Source: UBA969 sp041694635
Lineage (GTDB): Bacteria > Planctomycetota > Planctomycetia > Gemmatales > Gemmataceae
Length of the DNA: 64,000 nucleotides
Direction: 5' to 3'
NCBI GenBank assembly: GCA_041694635.1
Contig: JBDNHI010000014.1
Coordinates: forward strand, 1-64,000
Shown: positions 1 to 8,087 of the stretch, one piece after another
How positions within the stretch are numbered: position 1 is the first letter of the stretch
How the letters are laid out: every line of letters begins with the position of its first letter
Notes under the pieces: generated by a model
Seen by the model: only the letters and a program-made list of their open reading frames with translations
Database searches by the model: none
What the model was told of the DNA's origin: nothing
Translations under genes and position numbers: made by a program

Positions 1-209
1 CTCGACTAGGTGCGCGCGAAGAGGTGTCACATATCTCCTTGTGCCTATACCAGATAAGACAGTTCAAGCCTGAGCCGAACGGTTAAGTTTACTTGCTGCG
101 GATGCTGGTGTGCTTTCTGCCGCCGAACGACACGATATAACCGGCGGCCAAGAAGGCTTGATTTTGAGACCGACCCGATCCGCCGCTCGATTGTTCGCCA
201 GAGTCCATT
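1..209. other. Window edge, no gene recognised
   Basis: This stretch lies downstream of the minus-strand gene ending at 210. I see no convincing reading frame, repeat or RNA gene in it. It may hold the end of something that starts outside the window. Confidence 0.4.
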
Positions 210-551
210 CTAGAGCATCGACGGACTTGGGTCTTCAAATTCGATATTCAGTATGCTCTCACGAAAAGTATTGCACGGTTGATTAAACTCAGACGGAGCT
301 AGCAGGACAAGGTTTACAATATCAGATTGGGTCGAAGGCGGCAGCGCATCAATAAACGGTTCAACAAGTTTGTCTCGCTCTTCACGAGTTACGGATTCGA
401 ATCGTTTATCGATGACTCGCACACGGAGCGAAGCGGAATTGTACCGATACGCATCAACTTGGTCGAAACCGGCCGATCGCAGTTTGTCCTCGACCGTTCG
501 AGATTCATCCGTTCGCTTCTCTTCCCATTTTGTTTTTTGGCTTGTTGTCAT
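210..551 (-). CDS. Small hypothetical protein, unknown function
   Basis: A 113-residue soluble protein with no signal peptide or membrane segment. The first 20 residues are charged and low in complexity. The rest (about 21-90) alternates beta-like and helical stretches, with motifs such as LRVRVIDKRF and LVEPFIDALP, so it looks like a compact folded domain. I do not recognise the family with confidence; a BolA-like or other small alpha/beta fold is only a guess. The ATG at 549-551 overlaps the stop of the upstream reading frame in an ATGA arrangement, so it was probably translated by coupling to the gene whose remnant lies at 548-719. Confidence 0.6.
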   Translation of the reverse strand: MTTSQKTKWEEKRTDESRTVEDKLRSAGFDQVDAYRYNSASLRVRVIDKRFESVTREERDKLVEPFIDALPPSTQSDIVNLVLLAPSEFNQPCNTFRESILNIEFEDPSPSML

Positions 552-719
552 GATAGTTGCTCTTTCACCCAGTTACGGATTTCAATGCTGGTTCGGAGAA
601 GTCCCCTCGTCTCGCCTCGGTTACGCCGCCCTGTCTCATAACGCAAATTAACATTCCAGTCAAAACGCCGCATTCTTTTTGCCAATTCTGGAGTGAGTCG
701 AACGCCGACCCCACGAAGT
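548..719 (-). pseudogene. 3' remnant of an unknown gene fused behind hicB
   Basis: In this frame about 57 codons read as plausible protein (VRLTPELAKRMRR near the start, EIRNWVKEQLS at the end) and finish with a TGA that overlaps the next ATG. Reading further upstream in the same frame enters the hicB sequence in the wrong frame and reaches only a TTG at 787, so there is no proper start. I infer the tail of a gene whose front was lost when it was joined to the hicB fragment at about position 715-720. Function unknown. It could still be expressed if translation starts inside it. Confidence 0.4.
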
Positions 720-803
720 TCCTGCAGCAATGCAGCCCGGAAGATCAGGAACATATGCCCCAAAACTGCTTGGACCTTGCTCGACAACTACCATATAACG
801 CAT
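660..803 (-). pseudogene. hicB: Truncated HicB antitoxin
   Basis: Starting at ATG 803, eleven bases after the hicA stop and behind a good AGGAGG site at 811-816, the frame reads like a HicB N-terminus: MRYMVVVEQG, then AYVPDLPGCIAAG. AYVPDLPGC is the hallmark of the partial RNase-H-like fold of HicB antitoxins. Family similarity ends near residue 28-30 (position about 715). The remaining residues are unrelated and the frame stops at 660 after 47 codons. Normal HicB proteins are much longer and carry a C-terminal helix-turn-helix or ribbon-helix-helix for DNA binding, which is missing here. The truncated product may still bind HicA weakly, but it cannot be a normal autorepressor. Confidence 0.7.
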
Positions 804-814
804 AACGACGCCTC

Positions 815-1000
815 CTATTTCAAACCTGCTTGCTTCAGAACACTGTTGAGCGTTCCGGGTGGAATATCAACACTGGGCTTTCCTGAAACCGTTACGGTTC
901 CAGATTTGGATGGATGATGATACTGACGGTGGCTGCCTTTTTGCCGTACTTGCAACAAACCATCAGCCTCAATTAACGCAATAATTTCTTTTACTTTCAT
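815..1000 (-). CDS. hicA: HicA-family mRNA interferase toxin
   Basis: A 61-residue protein of typical HicA length. HicA toxins have a double-stranded-RNA-binding-like fold and cleave mRNA; the catalytic histidine sits in a G-S-H-x-x-F/Y motif. Here KGSHRQYHHP places that histidine at residue 24, and the GTVTVSGKPSVDIPPGTL segment followed by a C-terminal helix is also typical. The gene looks intact. Toxin-first order with hicB immediately downstream is the usual arrangement, but the hicB next to it is truncated. No Shine-Dalgarno site precedes the ATG, and the predicted transcript start lies only about five bases upstream. Confidence 0.88.
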   Translation of the reverse strand: MKVKEIIALIEADGLLQVRQKGSHRQYHHPSKSGTVTVSGKPSVDIPPGTLNSVLKQAGLK

Positions 1001-1006
1001 TCGACA

Positions 1007-1040
1007 AAAGTATCATACTTTCCACATAAATGCCTAACAA
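1007..1040 (-). promoter_or_regulatory. hicA promoter with palindromic operator
   Basis: Bases 1007-1021 form a perfect 15-bp palindrome, AAAGTATCATACTTT, centred on one base. On the minus strand the middle reads TATGAT (1012-1017), a near-consensus -10 box, with TTGTTA (1035-1040) 17 bp upstream as a -35 box. The predicted start point is about base 1005, giving an almost leaderless hicA mRNA. A palindrome over the -10 box fits autorepression by HicB, which is known for this family. The assignment is inference from sequence. Confidence 0.55.
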
Positions 1041-1446
1041 TGATTGGATGGAATAAATACCATCTAACTCGGCTTTTCATTCTTGATAATCCGGATTTGA
1101 TTCTATCTGATCAGGAATAGTATGTCGCTGGAACGGAAGAGATTCAGCTTCTCTTCAAGCTGGTGCATTTTAACCGTCACGCAGCGCAATTGCAAGGAAA
1201 AATCAAGGGGAAATCAATAGGTGCGACAAGTTTTGGCCCCTTATTCTACTTCCCACAAACCCTTTGAAGCTTTCATTACCCTTGCGATCCCAAAAAGCAT
1301 CCTTGCAAATCAATTAGGCTGCTTTTAAAATGATTTGATGAAACTTACCATTACCAAACCATTACTTGCATCACCCTTACTGCAATCAACTGCACTTTTC
1401 TTGCCAACGATTTCCACTGCCATTCAACAGCGAAAGAGAACCTATT
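1041..1446. other. Intergenic, hicA to prpB
   Basis: About 400 bases with no convincing gene. There is a small inverted repeat (GAAGAG at 1136-1141 with CTCTTC at 1151-1156). The prpBCD promoter must lie here, but I could not pick a clear -35/-10 pair. The base composition becomes visibly more AT-rich from here on than in the first kilobase. Confidence 0.4.
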
Positions 1447-2340
1447 ATGCGGCAAGATTCTAGAGGCCTTTTGTTTCGTAACGCCCTTGCAGCAGAATCG
1501 CCTCTCCAAGTCGTTGGCACCATTACCGCCTTCACCGCCCGAATGGCACAAGCCTCGGGCTACCGCGCCATCTATTTATCAGGCGGTGGCGTTGCTGCAA
1601 ACTCACTTGGTCTGCCCGACCTAGGCATCAGCACCCTTGATGATGTTATCACCGATGCCCAGCGAATCACCGAGGTATGCAGCCTGCCATTGTTGGTTGA
1701 CATCGATACCGGGTGGGGTGGCGCATTTAACATCGCACGCACCATCCGCCATATGATCCGCGCTGATGTGGCTGCGGTTCATATGGAAGATCAGGTATCA
1801 AGCAAACGATGTGGTCATCGGCCCGGCAAGGAAATCGTCTCCAAGGAAGAAATGGTGGATCGCATCAAGGCGGCGGTGGATGCACGAACCGATGATGATT
1901 TTGTTATTATGGCACGCACCGATGCCTTGGCGGTTGAAGGATTAAGTGCAGCGATCGACCGAGCCTGCGCTTATGTAGCAGCCGGGGCGGATATGATTTT
2001 CCCCGAGGCGATCACCGAGCTTTCAATGTATCAGCAATTTCGCAGCGCAGTGAAGGTTCCCATTCTTGCAAACCTGACCGAATTTGGATCTACCCCCTTC
2101 TTCACGCTTGATCAACTGCGCGAAGCAAAGGTTGATATCGCCCTTTATTGCTGTGGGGCCTATCGAGCGATGAATGCCGCTGCACTTAACTTCTACAAGA
2201 CCCTACGAGCAGAAGGCACGCAAAAAAGCGTGGTGCCAAGTATGCAATCGCGTGCAGAATTGTACGAATATTTGGGTTATCTAGGTTACGAGCAAAAACT
2301 CGATGAGCTATTCGCCAAGAACAAAGAAAAGCCCAAGTAA
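1447..2340 (+). CDS. prpB: Methylisocitrate lyase
   Basis: Cleaves 2-methylisocitrate to pyruvate and succinate, the last step of the methylcitrate cycle for propionate breakdown. The 297-residue length matches PrpB. It belongs to the isocitrate lyase/PEP mutase family: DIDTGWGG (residues 85-92) supplies metal ligands, and the active-site loop motif KRCGH is at 120-124 with the catalytic cysteine at 122. I chose the ATG at 1447 behind a GAAAGAGAA stretch; an in-frame extension to 1366 adds 27 residues not expected in the family. First gene of prpB-prpC-prpD. No prpE, acnD or dedicated prp regulator is nearby, so propionyl-CoA supply and the aconitase step must come from elsewhere. Confidence 0.93.
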   Translation: MRQDSRGLLFRNALAAESPLQVVGTITAFTARMAQASGYRAIYLSGGGVAANSLGLPDLGISTLDDVITDAQRITEVCSLPLLVDIDTGWGGAFNIARTIRHMIRADVAAVHMEDQVSSKRCGHRPGKEIVSKEEMVDRIKAAVDARTDDDFVIMARTDALAVEGLSAAIDRACAYVAAGADMIFPEAITELSMYQQFRSAVKVPILANLTEFGSTPFFTLDQLREAKVDIALYCCGAYRAMNAAALNFYKTLRAEGTQKSVVPSMQSRAELYEYLGYLGYEQKLDELFAKNKEKPK

Positions 2341-2408
2341 CATATTCAAACGACAACTAACACCCTGTTTATCTTAATATTGTACCTTTACTAACTTTTG
2401 GAGTGATG

Positions 2409-3560
2409 ATGACACCCGCTGAAACTATTCCGTTTAAACCCAAGAAATCTGTGGCTCTTTCAGGCGTCGCTGCGGGCAACACCGCGTTATGCTCGGTCGG
2501 CAAGGCAGGCAACGATTTACACTACCGGGGCTACAACATCCTTGATGTCGCAAACACCTGCGAGTTCGAAGAGATCGCACATCTTCTGGTGCATAGCAAG
2601 CTACCCAACAAGGCAGAACTACAAAGTTACAAAACCAAACTTAAGTCGCTGCGTGGGTTGCCTTCTGCATTAAAACAAGCGCTGGAAGCCTTACCCGCAA
2701 ACGCCCACCCGATGGATGTAATGCGCACTGGGGCCTCGGTTTTGGGATGCGTACTACCTGAAAAAAACGATCATAATCATTCCGGTGCGAGAGATATCGC
2801 AGATCGACTGATGGCTTCTTTTTCCTCTATGCTGCTTTACTGGTACCACTATTCGCACAACGGCAAACGCATTGATGTCGAAACCAATGATGATTCAATC
2901 GGCGCACATTTCCTGCATCTTTTACACGGCACCAAGCCCGGTGCTTTATGGATCAAAGCAATGCACACCAGCCTTATCTTATACGCAGAGCACGAGTTTA
3001 ACGCATCAACCTTCACCACCAGAGTTATCGCTGGAACCGGTTCGGATATTTATTCTGCGATCACCGGGGGCATTGGTGCGCTAAGGGGACCCAAACACGG
3101 TGGGGCCAACGAAGTTGCATTAGAGATACAACAGCGCTACACGAATGCGGATGAAGCAGAGATGGATATCAAGGCACGGGTCGCAAATAAAGAGGTGGTG
3201 ATTGGGTTTGGCCATCCGGTCTACACTATTTCGGATCCACGCAACAAGGTGATCAAGGAAGTTGCACGCACCCTTTCGCAGGAAGCAAAATCGATGCAAA
3301 TGTTTGAAATCGCAGAACGATTGGAAACCGTGATGTGGGATATCAAAAAGATGTTCCCCAACCTCGATTGGTTCTCTGCGGTTTCCTATTATATGATGGG
3401 AATACCCACCGCAATGTTCACACCCTTGTTTGTGATCGCTCGAACTTCGGGATGGAGCGCCCATGTGATTGAACAACGCATCGATAACAAGATCATCCGC
3501 CCTAGTGCAAACTATGTAGGGCCTGAAGACAGGGCTTTTGTACCGCTTGACAAACGATAA
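2409..3560 (+). CDS. prpC: 2-methylcitrate synthase
   Basis: Condenses propionyl-CoA with oxaloacetate to 2-methylcitrate. The 383-residue protein is a full-length bacterial citrate-synthase-fold enzyme. Visible active-site elements are AEHEFNAS, GPKHGGANE and GFGHPVY, carrying the conserved histidines at about residues 195, 230 and 269, and the aspartate in NLDWFSAV. Three starts are in frame (GTG 2403, ATG 2406, ATG 2409). GGAG at 2400-2403 gives sensible spacing only to ATG 2409. The position between prpB and prpD, in the same direction, is why I call it methylcitrate synthase rather than citrate synthase; the sequence alone cannot separate the two. Confidence 0.92.
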   Translation: MTPAETIPFKPKKSVALSGVAAGNTALCSVGKAGNDLHYRGYNILDVANTCEFEEIAHLLVHSKLPNKAELQSYKTKLKSLRGLPSALKQALEALPANAHPMDVMRTGASVLGCVLPEKNDHNHSGARDIADRLMASFSSMLLYWYHYSHNGKRIDVETNDDSIGAHFLHLLHGTKPGALWIKAMHTSLILYAEHEFNASTFTTRVIAGTGSDIYSAITGGIGALRGPKHGGANEVALEIQQRYTNADEAEMDIKARVANKEVVIGFGHPVYTISDPRNKVIKEVARTLSQEAKSMQMFEIAERLETVMWDIKKMFPNLDWFSAVSYYMMGIPTAMFTPLFVIARTSGWSAHVIEQRIDNKIIRPSANYVGPEDRAFVPLDKR

Positions 3561-3594
3561 TTCAAAGTAAACACCACGAGCAAAGAGGAATTAT

Positions 3595-5046
3595 ATGTCC
3601 GTGCCTATTTCCAACATTCGCCAAGAGTTCGATTCCGAAATCATCGACATCGTTGATTATGTGATGAACTACCATATCAATTCGGATATTGCGTATACCA
3701 CAGCTCGGAATTGTTTGATCGACACTTTAGGCTGCGGGTTGGAAGCGCTGCAATACCCCGCTTGCAGGAAATTACTCGGGCCAATCGTTCCGGGCACAAT
3801 TGTTCCCAACGGTGCCAAGGTGCCTGGCACGCAATTCCAACTTGACCCCATACAAGCTGCCTTCAACATTGGCGCTATGATCCGATGGCTCGACTTCAAC
3901 GATACTTGGCTGGCTGCAGAATGGGGCCATCCTTCAGACAACCTTGGGGGCATCCTCGCAACCGCTGATTGGCTTTCGCGCAACGCCTTGGCTATGGGCA
4001 AGCCACCTAGGACGATGAAGGATGTTCTAACTGCGATGATCAAGGCGCATGAAATTCAAGGATGCCTAGCACTTGAAAACGCGTTCAACAAGGTTGGCCT
4101 AGACCATGTAATTTTGGTCAAGGTGGCCTCCACTGCAACCGTTGCACAAATGATGGGCCTTACCCGAAACGAAATTTTAAATGCGGTTTCCCTCGCTTGG
4201 GTAGATGGCCAATCGCTTCGCACCTACCGGCATAGCCCCAACACGGGCAGCAGAAAATCTTGGGCTGCGGGCGATGCAACTTCGCGTGCGGTTAGGCTTG
4301 CCTTGATCGCAAAAACAGGCGAAATGGGCTACCCTTCTGCTTTGACTGCCAAGACCTGGGGCTTTTATGATGTCAGTTTCAAAGGTAACAAATTCAAGTT
4401 CCAACGCCCTTACACTTCCTATGTGATGGAAAATGTTTTGTTCAAAATCTCGTTCCCTGCAGAGTTCCATTCTCAAACCGCAGTTGAAGCTGCAATGACC
4501 TTGCATCGCCACCTGCATAATGCAGGTAAAACCGCTAGCGACATTAAAAAAATCTTTATCCGCACCCACGAAGCTTGCATCCGCATCATTGATAAAAAAG
4601 GCCCGCTGAACAACCCCGCTGACCGCGATCACTGCATCCGGTATATGGTTACGGTGCCCCTGATCTTTGGCCGTTTGACTGCTGCAGACTACGAAGACAA
4701 TATCGCAAGCGACCCACGCATTGATACTTTGCGCGACAAAATCTCTTGCACCGAAGACCCTGCTTTCACCAAGGATTACCACGACCCAAGCAAACGCTCG
4801 ATCGCCAACGCCCTTGCCATCGAATTTAACGACAGCACTAAACTTGATGAAGTCATTGTTGAATACCCCATTGGGCACGCACGCAGGCGTGCAGAGGGAA
4901 TCCCGCTTTTAGAGGAGAAGTTCAAAATCAACTTAGCAAGGCAATTCCCCGTAAGCCAGCAACAACAAATTTTAAAAGTATCGCTTGACCAGAAGGCATT
5001 AGAAGCAATGCCCGTGAATGAATATGTAGACCTGTATGTGATTTGA
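3595..5046 (+). CDS. prpD: 2-methylcitrate dehydratase (MmgE/PrpD family)
   Basis: Dehydrates 2-methylcitrate to 2-methyl-cis-aconitate. At 483 residues it matches PrpD. Family landmarks are the N-terminal helical domain with DTLGCGLEAL, the segment IRWLDFNDTWLAAEWGHPSDNLGGILATADW (here cited only by its core, LDFNDT and HPSDNLGGI), and the C-terminal lid domain. AGAGGAATTAT precedes the ATG. It follows prpC by 34 bases and closes the prp operon. The next hydration to methylisocitrate would need an aconitase that is not in this window. Confidence 0.93.
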   Translation: MSVPISNIRQEFDSEIIDIVDYVMNYHINSDIAYTTARNCLIDTLGCGLEALQYPACRKLLGPIVPGTIVPNGAKVPGTQFQLDPIQAAFNIGAMIRWLDFNDTWLAAEWGHPSDNLGGILATADWLSRNALAMGKPPRTMKDVLTAMIKAHEIQGCLALENAFNKVGLDHVILVKVASTATVAQMMGLTRNEILNAVSLAWVDGQSLRTYRHSPNTGSRKSWAAGDATSRAVRLALIAKTGEMGYPSALTAKTWGFYDVSFKGNKFKFQRPYTSYVMENVLFKISFPAEFHSQTAVEAAMTLHRHLHNAGKTASDIKKIFIRTHEACIRIIDKKGPLNNPADRDHCIRYMVTVPLIFGRLTAADYEDNIASDPRIDTLRDKISCTEDPAFTKDYHDPSKRSIANALAIEFNDSTKLDEVIVEYPIGHARRRAEGIPLLEEKFKINLARQFPVSQQQQILKVSLDQKALEAMPVNEYVDLYVI

Positions 5047-5268
5047 GTGCAGATGGGGTGTATTTTTTAATTATTTATAATCTAACTTTTACTTGTTCTC
5101 TTTTATTTATACTAATGTTTTTACTTTCTCTTTCTCTTTTTTATTTCCCCCTACTCCTAACCCTCTTCCCTCCGGGAAAAGGGCTCTTCGCTTCGCTTCG
5201 CTTGCTTGGGTATTGGTTTTGCTATTACTTCCCGTTTATTGATATGGGCTTGTTTTAAAGACAGAGTA

Positions 5269-5388
5269 GTTGCGATGGGGAAGCCCCGCTGCAACTAATC
5301 CATTTGCACCTTAACAAAGGGGACAGGCCCGAATGCCATGAAGTTAAGGCCTAACTCGTTGTGTTTGCGTAATTCTTCACGCAAACGC
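5269..5388 (+). ncRNA. Possible structured RNA or degenerate mobile element (three hairpins)
   Basis: Three inverted repeats lie in a row. First, GTTGC/GCAAC enclosing GGGG/CCCC (5269-5295). Second, CCTTAAC (5309-5315) with GTTAAGG (5343-5349). Third, GTTTGCGT (5363-5370) with ACGCAAAC (5379-5386), extended by one wobble and one G-C pair. No known RNA family is recognised and the strand is not certain. Alternatives are the end of a decayed insertion sequence or a multi-hairpin terminator region after prpD. The opposite strand reads as a short peptide frame. Confidence 0.25.
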
Positions 5389-5390
5389 AT
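5295..5390 (-). other. Short unexplained reading frame, 31 codons
   Basis: From ATG 5390 to TAG 5295 the minus strand reads as a protein-like sequence (MRLREELRKHNELG, then LNFMAFGPVPF). The frame stays open for 12 codons upstream of the ATG, giving AWAGLGY directly before it. No Shine-Dalgarno site is visible. It may be the tail of a lost gene. It coincides with the hairpin cluster, so either reading could be accidental. Confidence 0.2.
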
Positions 5391-5500
5391 GTACCCAAGC
5401 CCCGCCCAAGCAGTCGATCTCTTTTTTCAACCCACTTCAAACGCATTATTCATAAAATAACCTTATCTAAAATTACACTTAACTTTCAAAGTTGGACTTT

Positions 5501-6127
5501 ATGAAAAACATTCTCTGCTTCGGCGATTCTAATACTTGGGGTTATGTGCCTGGCACAGGTAACCGCTACCCCAAACAAATTCGCTGGACTGGCCTTCTTC
5601 AGAACCTGCTGGGCAATACATCCTTCATCATCGAAGAAGGGCTCAACGGCAGAACCACCGTCTTAGACGACCCTACCCGTATTGCAAAAAATGGACTTAC
5701 CTACCTTGTCCCTTGCCTTGCTTCCCACGCCCCCATCGACCTTGTGGTTCTTATGCTTGGTACCAATGATACTAAACATCGCTTTGGGTTATCTGCGTTT
5801 GATATTTCTGAAGGTGTAGCAATGTTGGTATCGACCATTTTGCAAAGTGATTCGGGAATAAATAATAAAGCGCCCAAAGTGCTTATCGTTTCGCCACCTC
5901 TTATTATGCCTGCTCCTTCTAAGATGGATCTATTTTTTGAAGCGGAAGAGAAATCAAAGCAACTCGCTCACTTTGTGCAGCAAGTTGCAAACAATACCGC
6001 ATCTTCTTTTATTGATGCGGCAAAGCATTGTAGCGTTAGCCCTATCGATGGAATCCATCTTGATGAGGCGGGGCATCTTGCATTGGCACAGGCGCTAGCT
6101 GAGAAAATCAACAGCTTGAAGTTATGA
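5501..6127 (+). CDS. SGNH/GDSL-family hydrolase (esterase)
   Basis: A 208-residue single-domain hydrolase. All blocks of the SGNH family are present: FGDSNTWG with the nucleophile serine at residue 10, GLNGRT (block II glycine, residue 50 area), MLGTND (block III, oxyanion Gly and Asn near 87-89) and DGIHLDEAGH with catalytic Asp183 and His186. The arrangement resembles aryl-esterase/carbohydrate-esterase members of the family. There is no signal peptide from the ATG at 5501, so it is probably cytoplasmic; an upstream TTG at 5492 adds three residues. Substrate unknown. It converges with the next gene, with five bases between stops. Confidence 0.85.
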   Translation: MKNILCFGDSNTWGYVPGTGNRYPKQIRWTGLLQNLLGNTSFIIEEGLNGRTTVLDDPTRIAKNGLTYLVPCLASHAPIDLVVLMLGTNDTKHRFGLSAFDISEGVAMLVSTILQSDSGINNKAPKVLIVSPPLIMPAPSKMDLFFEAEEKSKQLAHFVQQVANNTASSFIDAAKHCSVSPIDGIHLDEAGHLALAQALAEKINSLKL

Positions 6128-6132
6128 TCTGA

Positions 6133-6582
6133 TTAACAGCAACCTGTATTTGAAGTACTTGGAATACCAATTCCACATTTATCAGGTGCTAAGCAAGCGG
6201 TATGCTTAGACCCTAGAATAAACAAAAGGCCGCTAGGTGTGATTTCTACATCTGTAATAGGAAACTGACTGATCGCTTCCTGTTCATATTCCACCTCAAC
6301 AGGCAGTTCAGTAGAGGGGAATAACTTTTCTGCAAAGCCAAAGACACCCGCAAGCTTGGTGGTCTTGAGCCTATGATCGGTATCATCAGCGACCAAGATT
6401 TGCAGCAAACAAGAAGTAAGTGCTCGTGAAGTCCCACCACAATCGATGAAATCTTTTTGCACTTTGCCAACTTCAGTGATATGAAAATGAGGAGGGATAA
6501 AGCTTTGATCGGGCAGCATAAACTGCATAGAAGCATCTGGGTTATTGTTAATCACATCTTTGAATTTTTGCAGAGTCAGCAT
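6133..6582 (-). CDS. DUF6428 family protein
   Basis: A 149-residue soluble protein. The first half, with FIPPHFHITEVG and FIDCGGTSR followed by ILVADDTDHRL, matches my recollection of DUF6428, a small family of unknown function sometimes found next to ArsR-type regulators. The last 25 residues are unusual: cysteines in AACLAPDKC-like spacing and a terminal GCC, so a metal or thiol role is possible but not shown. It starts 26 bases after the DUF1501 gene in the same direction, so it is probably the last gene of that transcript. No arsenic-resistance gene is nearby. Confidence 0.6.
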   Translation of the reverse strand: MLTLQKFKDVINNNPDASMQFMLPDQSFIPPHFHITEVGKVQKDFIDCGGTSRALTSCLLQILVADDTDHRLKTTKLAGVFGFAEKLFPSTELPVEVEYEQEAISQFPITDVEITPSGLLFILGSKHTACLAPDKCGIGIPSTSNTGCC

Positions 6583-6608
6583 TGAAGTATTCTTTCTAAT
6601 AAAGGTAA

Positions 6609-8069
6609 TTACAGGAGAAGTTCTTTAATAACGCGCTGGTGTTCTACACCAGTAAGTTTTTGTTCAAGGCCCTGATATTTGAATGTAAATTGTTCGTGAT
6701 CAATCCCCATGCAATGAAGAATAGTGGCATTAAGATCGTTGATATGAACAGGGTCTTTGGTGATGTTATAGCTAAAGTCATCGGTTTCGCCGTATGAGAT
6801 TCCCGGTTTGACACCACCACCCGCCATCCACATACAGAAATTTCGTGGGTGATGGTCACGGCCATAAGTTTGGTTGTTAAGAGTGCCCTGAGAATAAACG
6901 GTTCTGCCAAACTCGCCCCCCCATATTACGAGTGTTTGGTCAAGAAGGCCACGCTGTTTAAGATCCATAATGAGTGCGCCAACGCCTCGATCGGTATCTT
7001 TGCATTGGTTGCCTAATTGCTTTGGAAGATCGCTATGCTGATCCCATCCGCGGTGGAAAAGTTGAACGACTCGGACGCCTCGTTCGACTAATCTGCGAGC
7101 CATAATAGCGCTGTGTGTAAAGGTGCCTGGTACATCAACATTAGGGCCATACATTTCGAGGGTTCGTTTAGATTCGGTGGAAAGATCGGTAAGTTCGGGG
7201 ACGCTAGATTGCATTCTAAAAGCCATTTCATATTGAGAAATGCGAGTCTGAATTTCCGGATCACCTAATTGTTGTAACTCTTTCTGGTTGAGTTTTTGCA
7301 TAGTATCAAGCATTGTTCTGCGGTCAGAGGCAGAAACGCCTTCAGGGTTTCGGAGATAAAGCACGGGGTCGCCTGTGCCTCGTAGTGCCACACCGTTAAA
7401 TCGAGTGGGAAGAAACCCGCTGCTCCACATCCGGGTGAACAAAGCCTGACCATTACTTCCATCGGGAAAGCGAGGAGTAAAAACCACAAAGGAAGGAAGA
7501 TTATTATTCTCACTTCCCAAACCATAGGCAAGCCAAGAACCAATACTCGCTTTTCCTGGAACTTCATTTCCTGTCATCACGAAGGTGCAGGCAGGGTCGT
7601 GATTAATCGCATTGGTGAAAACGGATTTGATAAGGGCAATATCATCGACAACCTTGGCCGTGTAGGGAAGAAGCTCTGCATTGATCCATCGCCCACACTT
7701 ACCTTCCTGAGTGAAATTGAATTTGGAAGGAGCGACAGGGAATCTAGCTTGCCCACTGGTCATAGTGGAAAGGCGTTGCCCGGCTTGCACCGAGGGTGGC
7801 AAATCTTTGTTGAAAAAATCTTTAAGAATAGGTTTATGATCCCAGAGGTCGATCTGAGAGGGCGCGCCATTCATATGAAAATAGATGATAGATTTAGCAG
7901 TAGGCTTATGATGAGGCAGGCCGAAAAGCGGTTTGTGAACGACCTCTGCGTGCGCTTTTTTTTCTTGTGCCATCATCATACCTAAAGCAAGAGAACCAAG
8001 CTTTAAGCCTTGTGAGCCAAAGAATTGCCTGCGAGTTTGCAGTAACTGATTTTCGATAAAAGGATGCAT
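6609..8069 (-). CDS. DUF1501 domain protein, Tat-type signal
   Basis: 486 residues. DUF1501 proteins adopt a sulfatase/alkaline-phosphatase-like fold; their activity is unknown and they are very numerous in planctomycetes. The N-terminus TRRQFFGSQGLKLGSLALG is a twin-arginine export signal. Family landmarks are FHMNGAPSQIDLWDHKP, RRLVERGVRVVQLFH, GWDQHSD, EFGRT and GRDHHP; the histidines and aspartates would be metal ligands by analogy with alkaline phosphatases. The gene begins 18 bases after the upstream PSD1 gene, so the two are very likely co-transcribed. Confidence 0.9.
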   Translation of the reverse strand: MHPFIENQLLQTRRQFFGSQGLKLGSLALGMMMAQEKKAHAEVVHKPLFGLPHHKPTAKSIIYFHMNGAPSQIDLWDHKPILKDFFNKDLPPSVQAGQRLSTMTSGQARFPVAPSKFNFTQEGKCGRWINAELLPYTAKVVDDIALIKSVFTNAINHDPACTFVMTGNEVPGKASIGSWLAYGLGSENNNLPSFVVFTPRFPDGSNGQALFTRMWSSGFLPTRFNGVALRGTGDPVLYLRNPEGVSASDRRTMLDTMQKLNQKELQQLGDPEIQTRISQYEMAFRMQSSVPELTDLSTESKRTLEMYGPNVDVPGTFTHSAIMARRLVERGVRVVQLFHRGWDQHSDLPKQLGNQCKDTDRGVGALIMDLKQRGLLDQTLVIWGGEFGRTVYSQGTLNNQTYGRDHHPRNFCMWMAGGGVKPGISYGETDDFSYNITKDPVHINDLNATILHCMGIDHEQFTFKYQGLEQKLTGVEHQRVIKELLL

Positions 8070-8087
8070 CGTTTAAATTCCGGAATG

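Larger units (their letters stand above)
5047..5500. other. Intergenic with hairpin cluster
   Basis: About 450 bases between prpD and the SGNH hydrolase. The first 110 bases are T-rich and could encode only a low-complexity hydrophobic peptide. A hairpin lies at 5161-5183 (CCCTCTTCCC, loop TCC, GGGAAAAGGG, one mismatch), followed by repeats of CTTCG. Three further inverted repeats follow at 5269-5388 and are listed separately. The last 110 bases show nothing clear beyond AT-rich sequence before the hydrolase start. Confidence 0.5.

Noticed and set aside
815..1040. Phage or genomic-island boundary with attachment sites
   Set aside because: The first kilobase differs somewhat in composition, but no integrase, tRNA or direct repeat at a border is visible.
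4177..4878. 233-codon open frame antisense to prpD
   Set aside because: It lies entirely inside a well-supported PrpD gene, has no family resemblance and no ribosome site. It is a codon-bias shadow.
5043..5258. 71-codon hydrophobic frame after prpD
   Set aside because: Low-complexity Leu/Phe-rich translation of a T-rich stretch, overlapping the prpD stop, and it runs through the hairpin at 5161.
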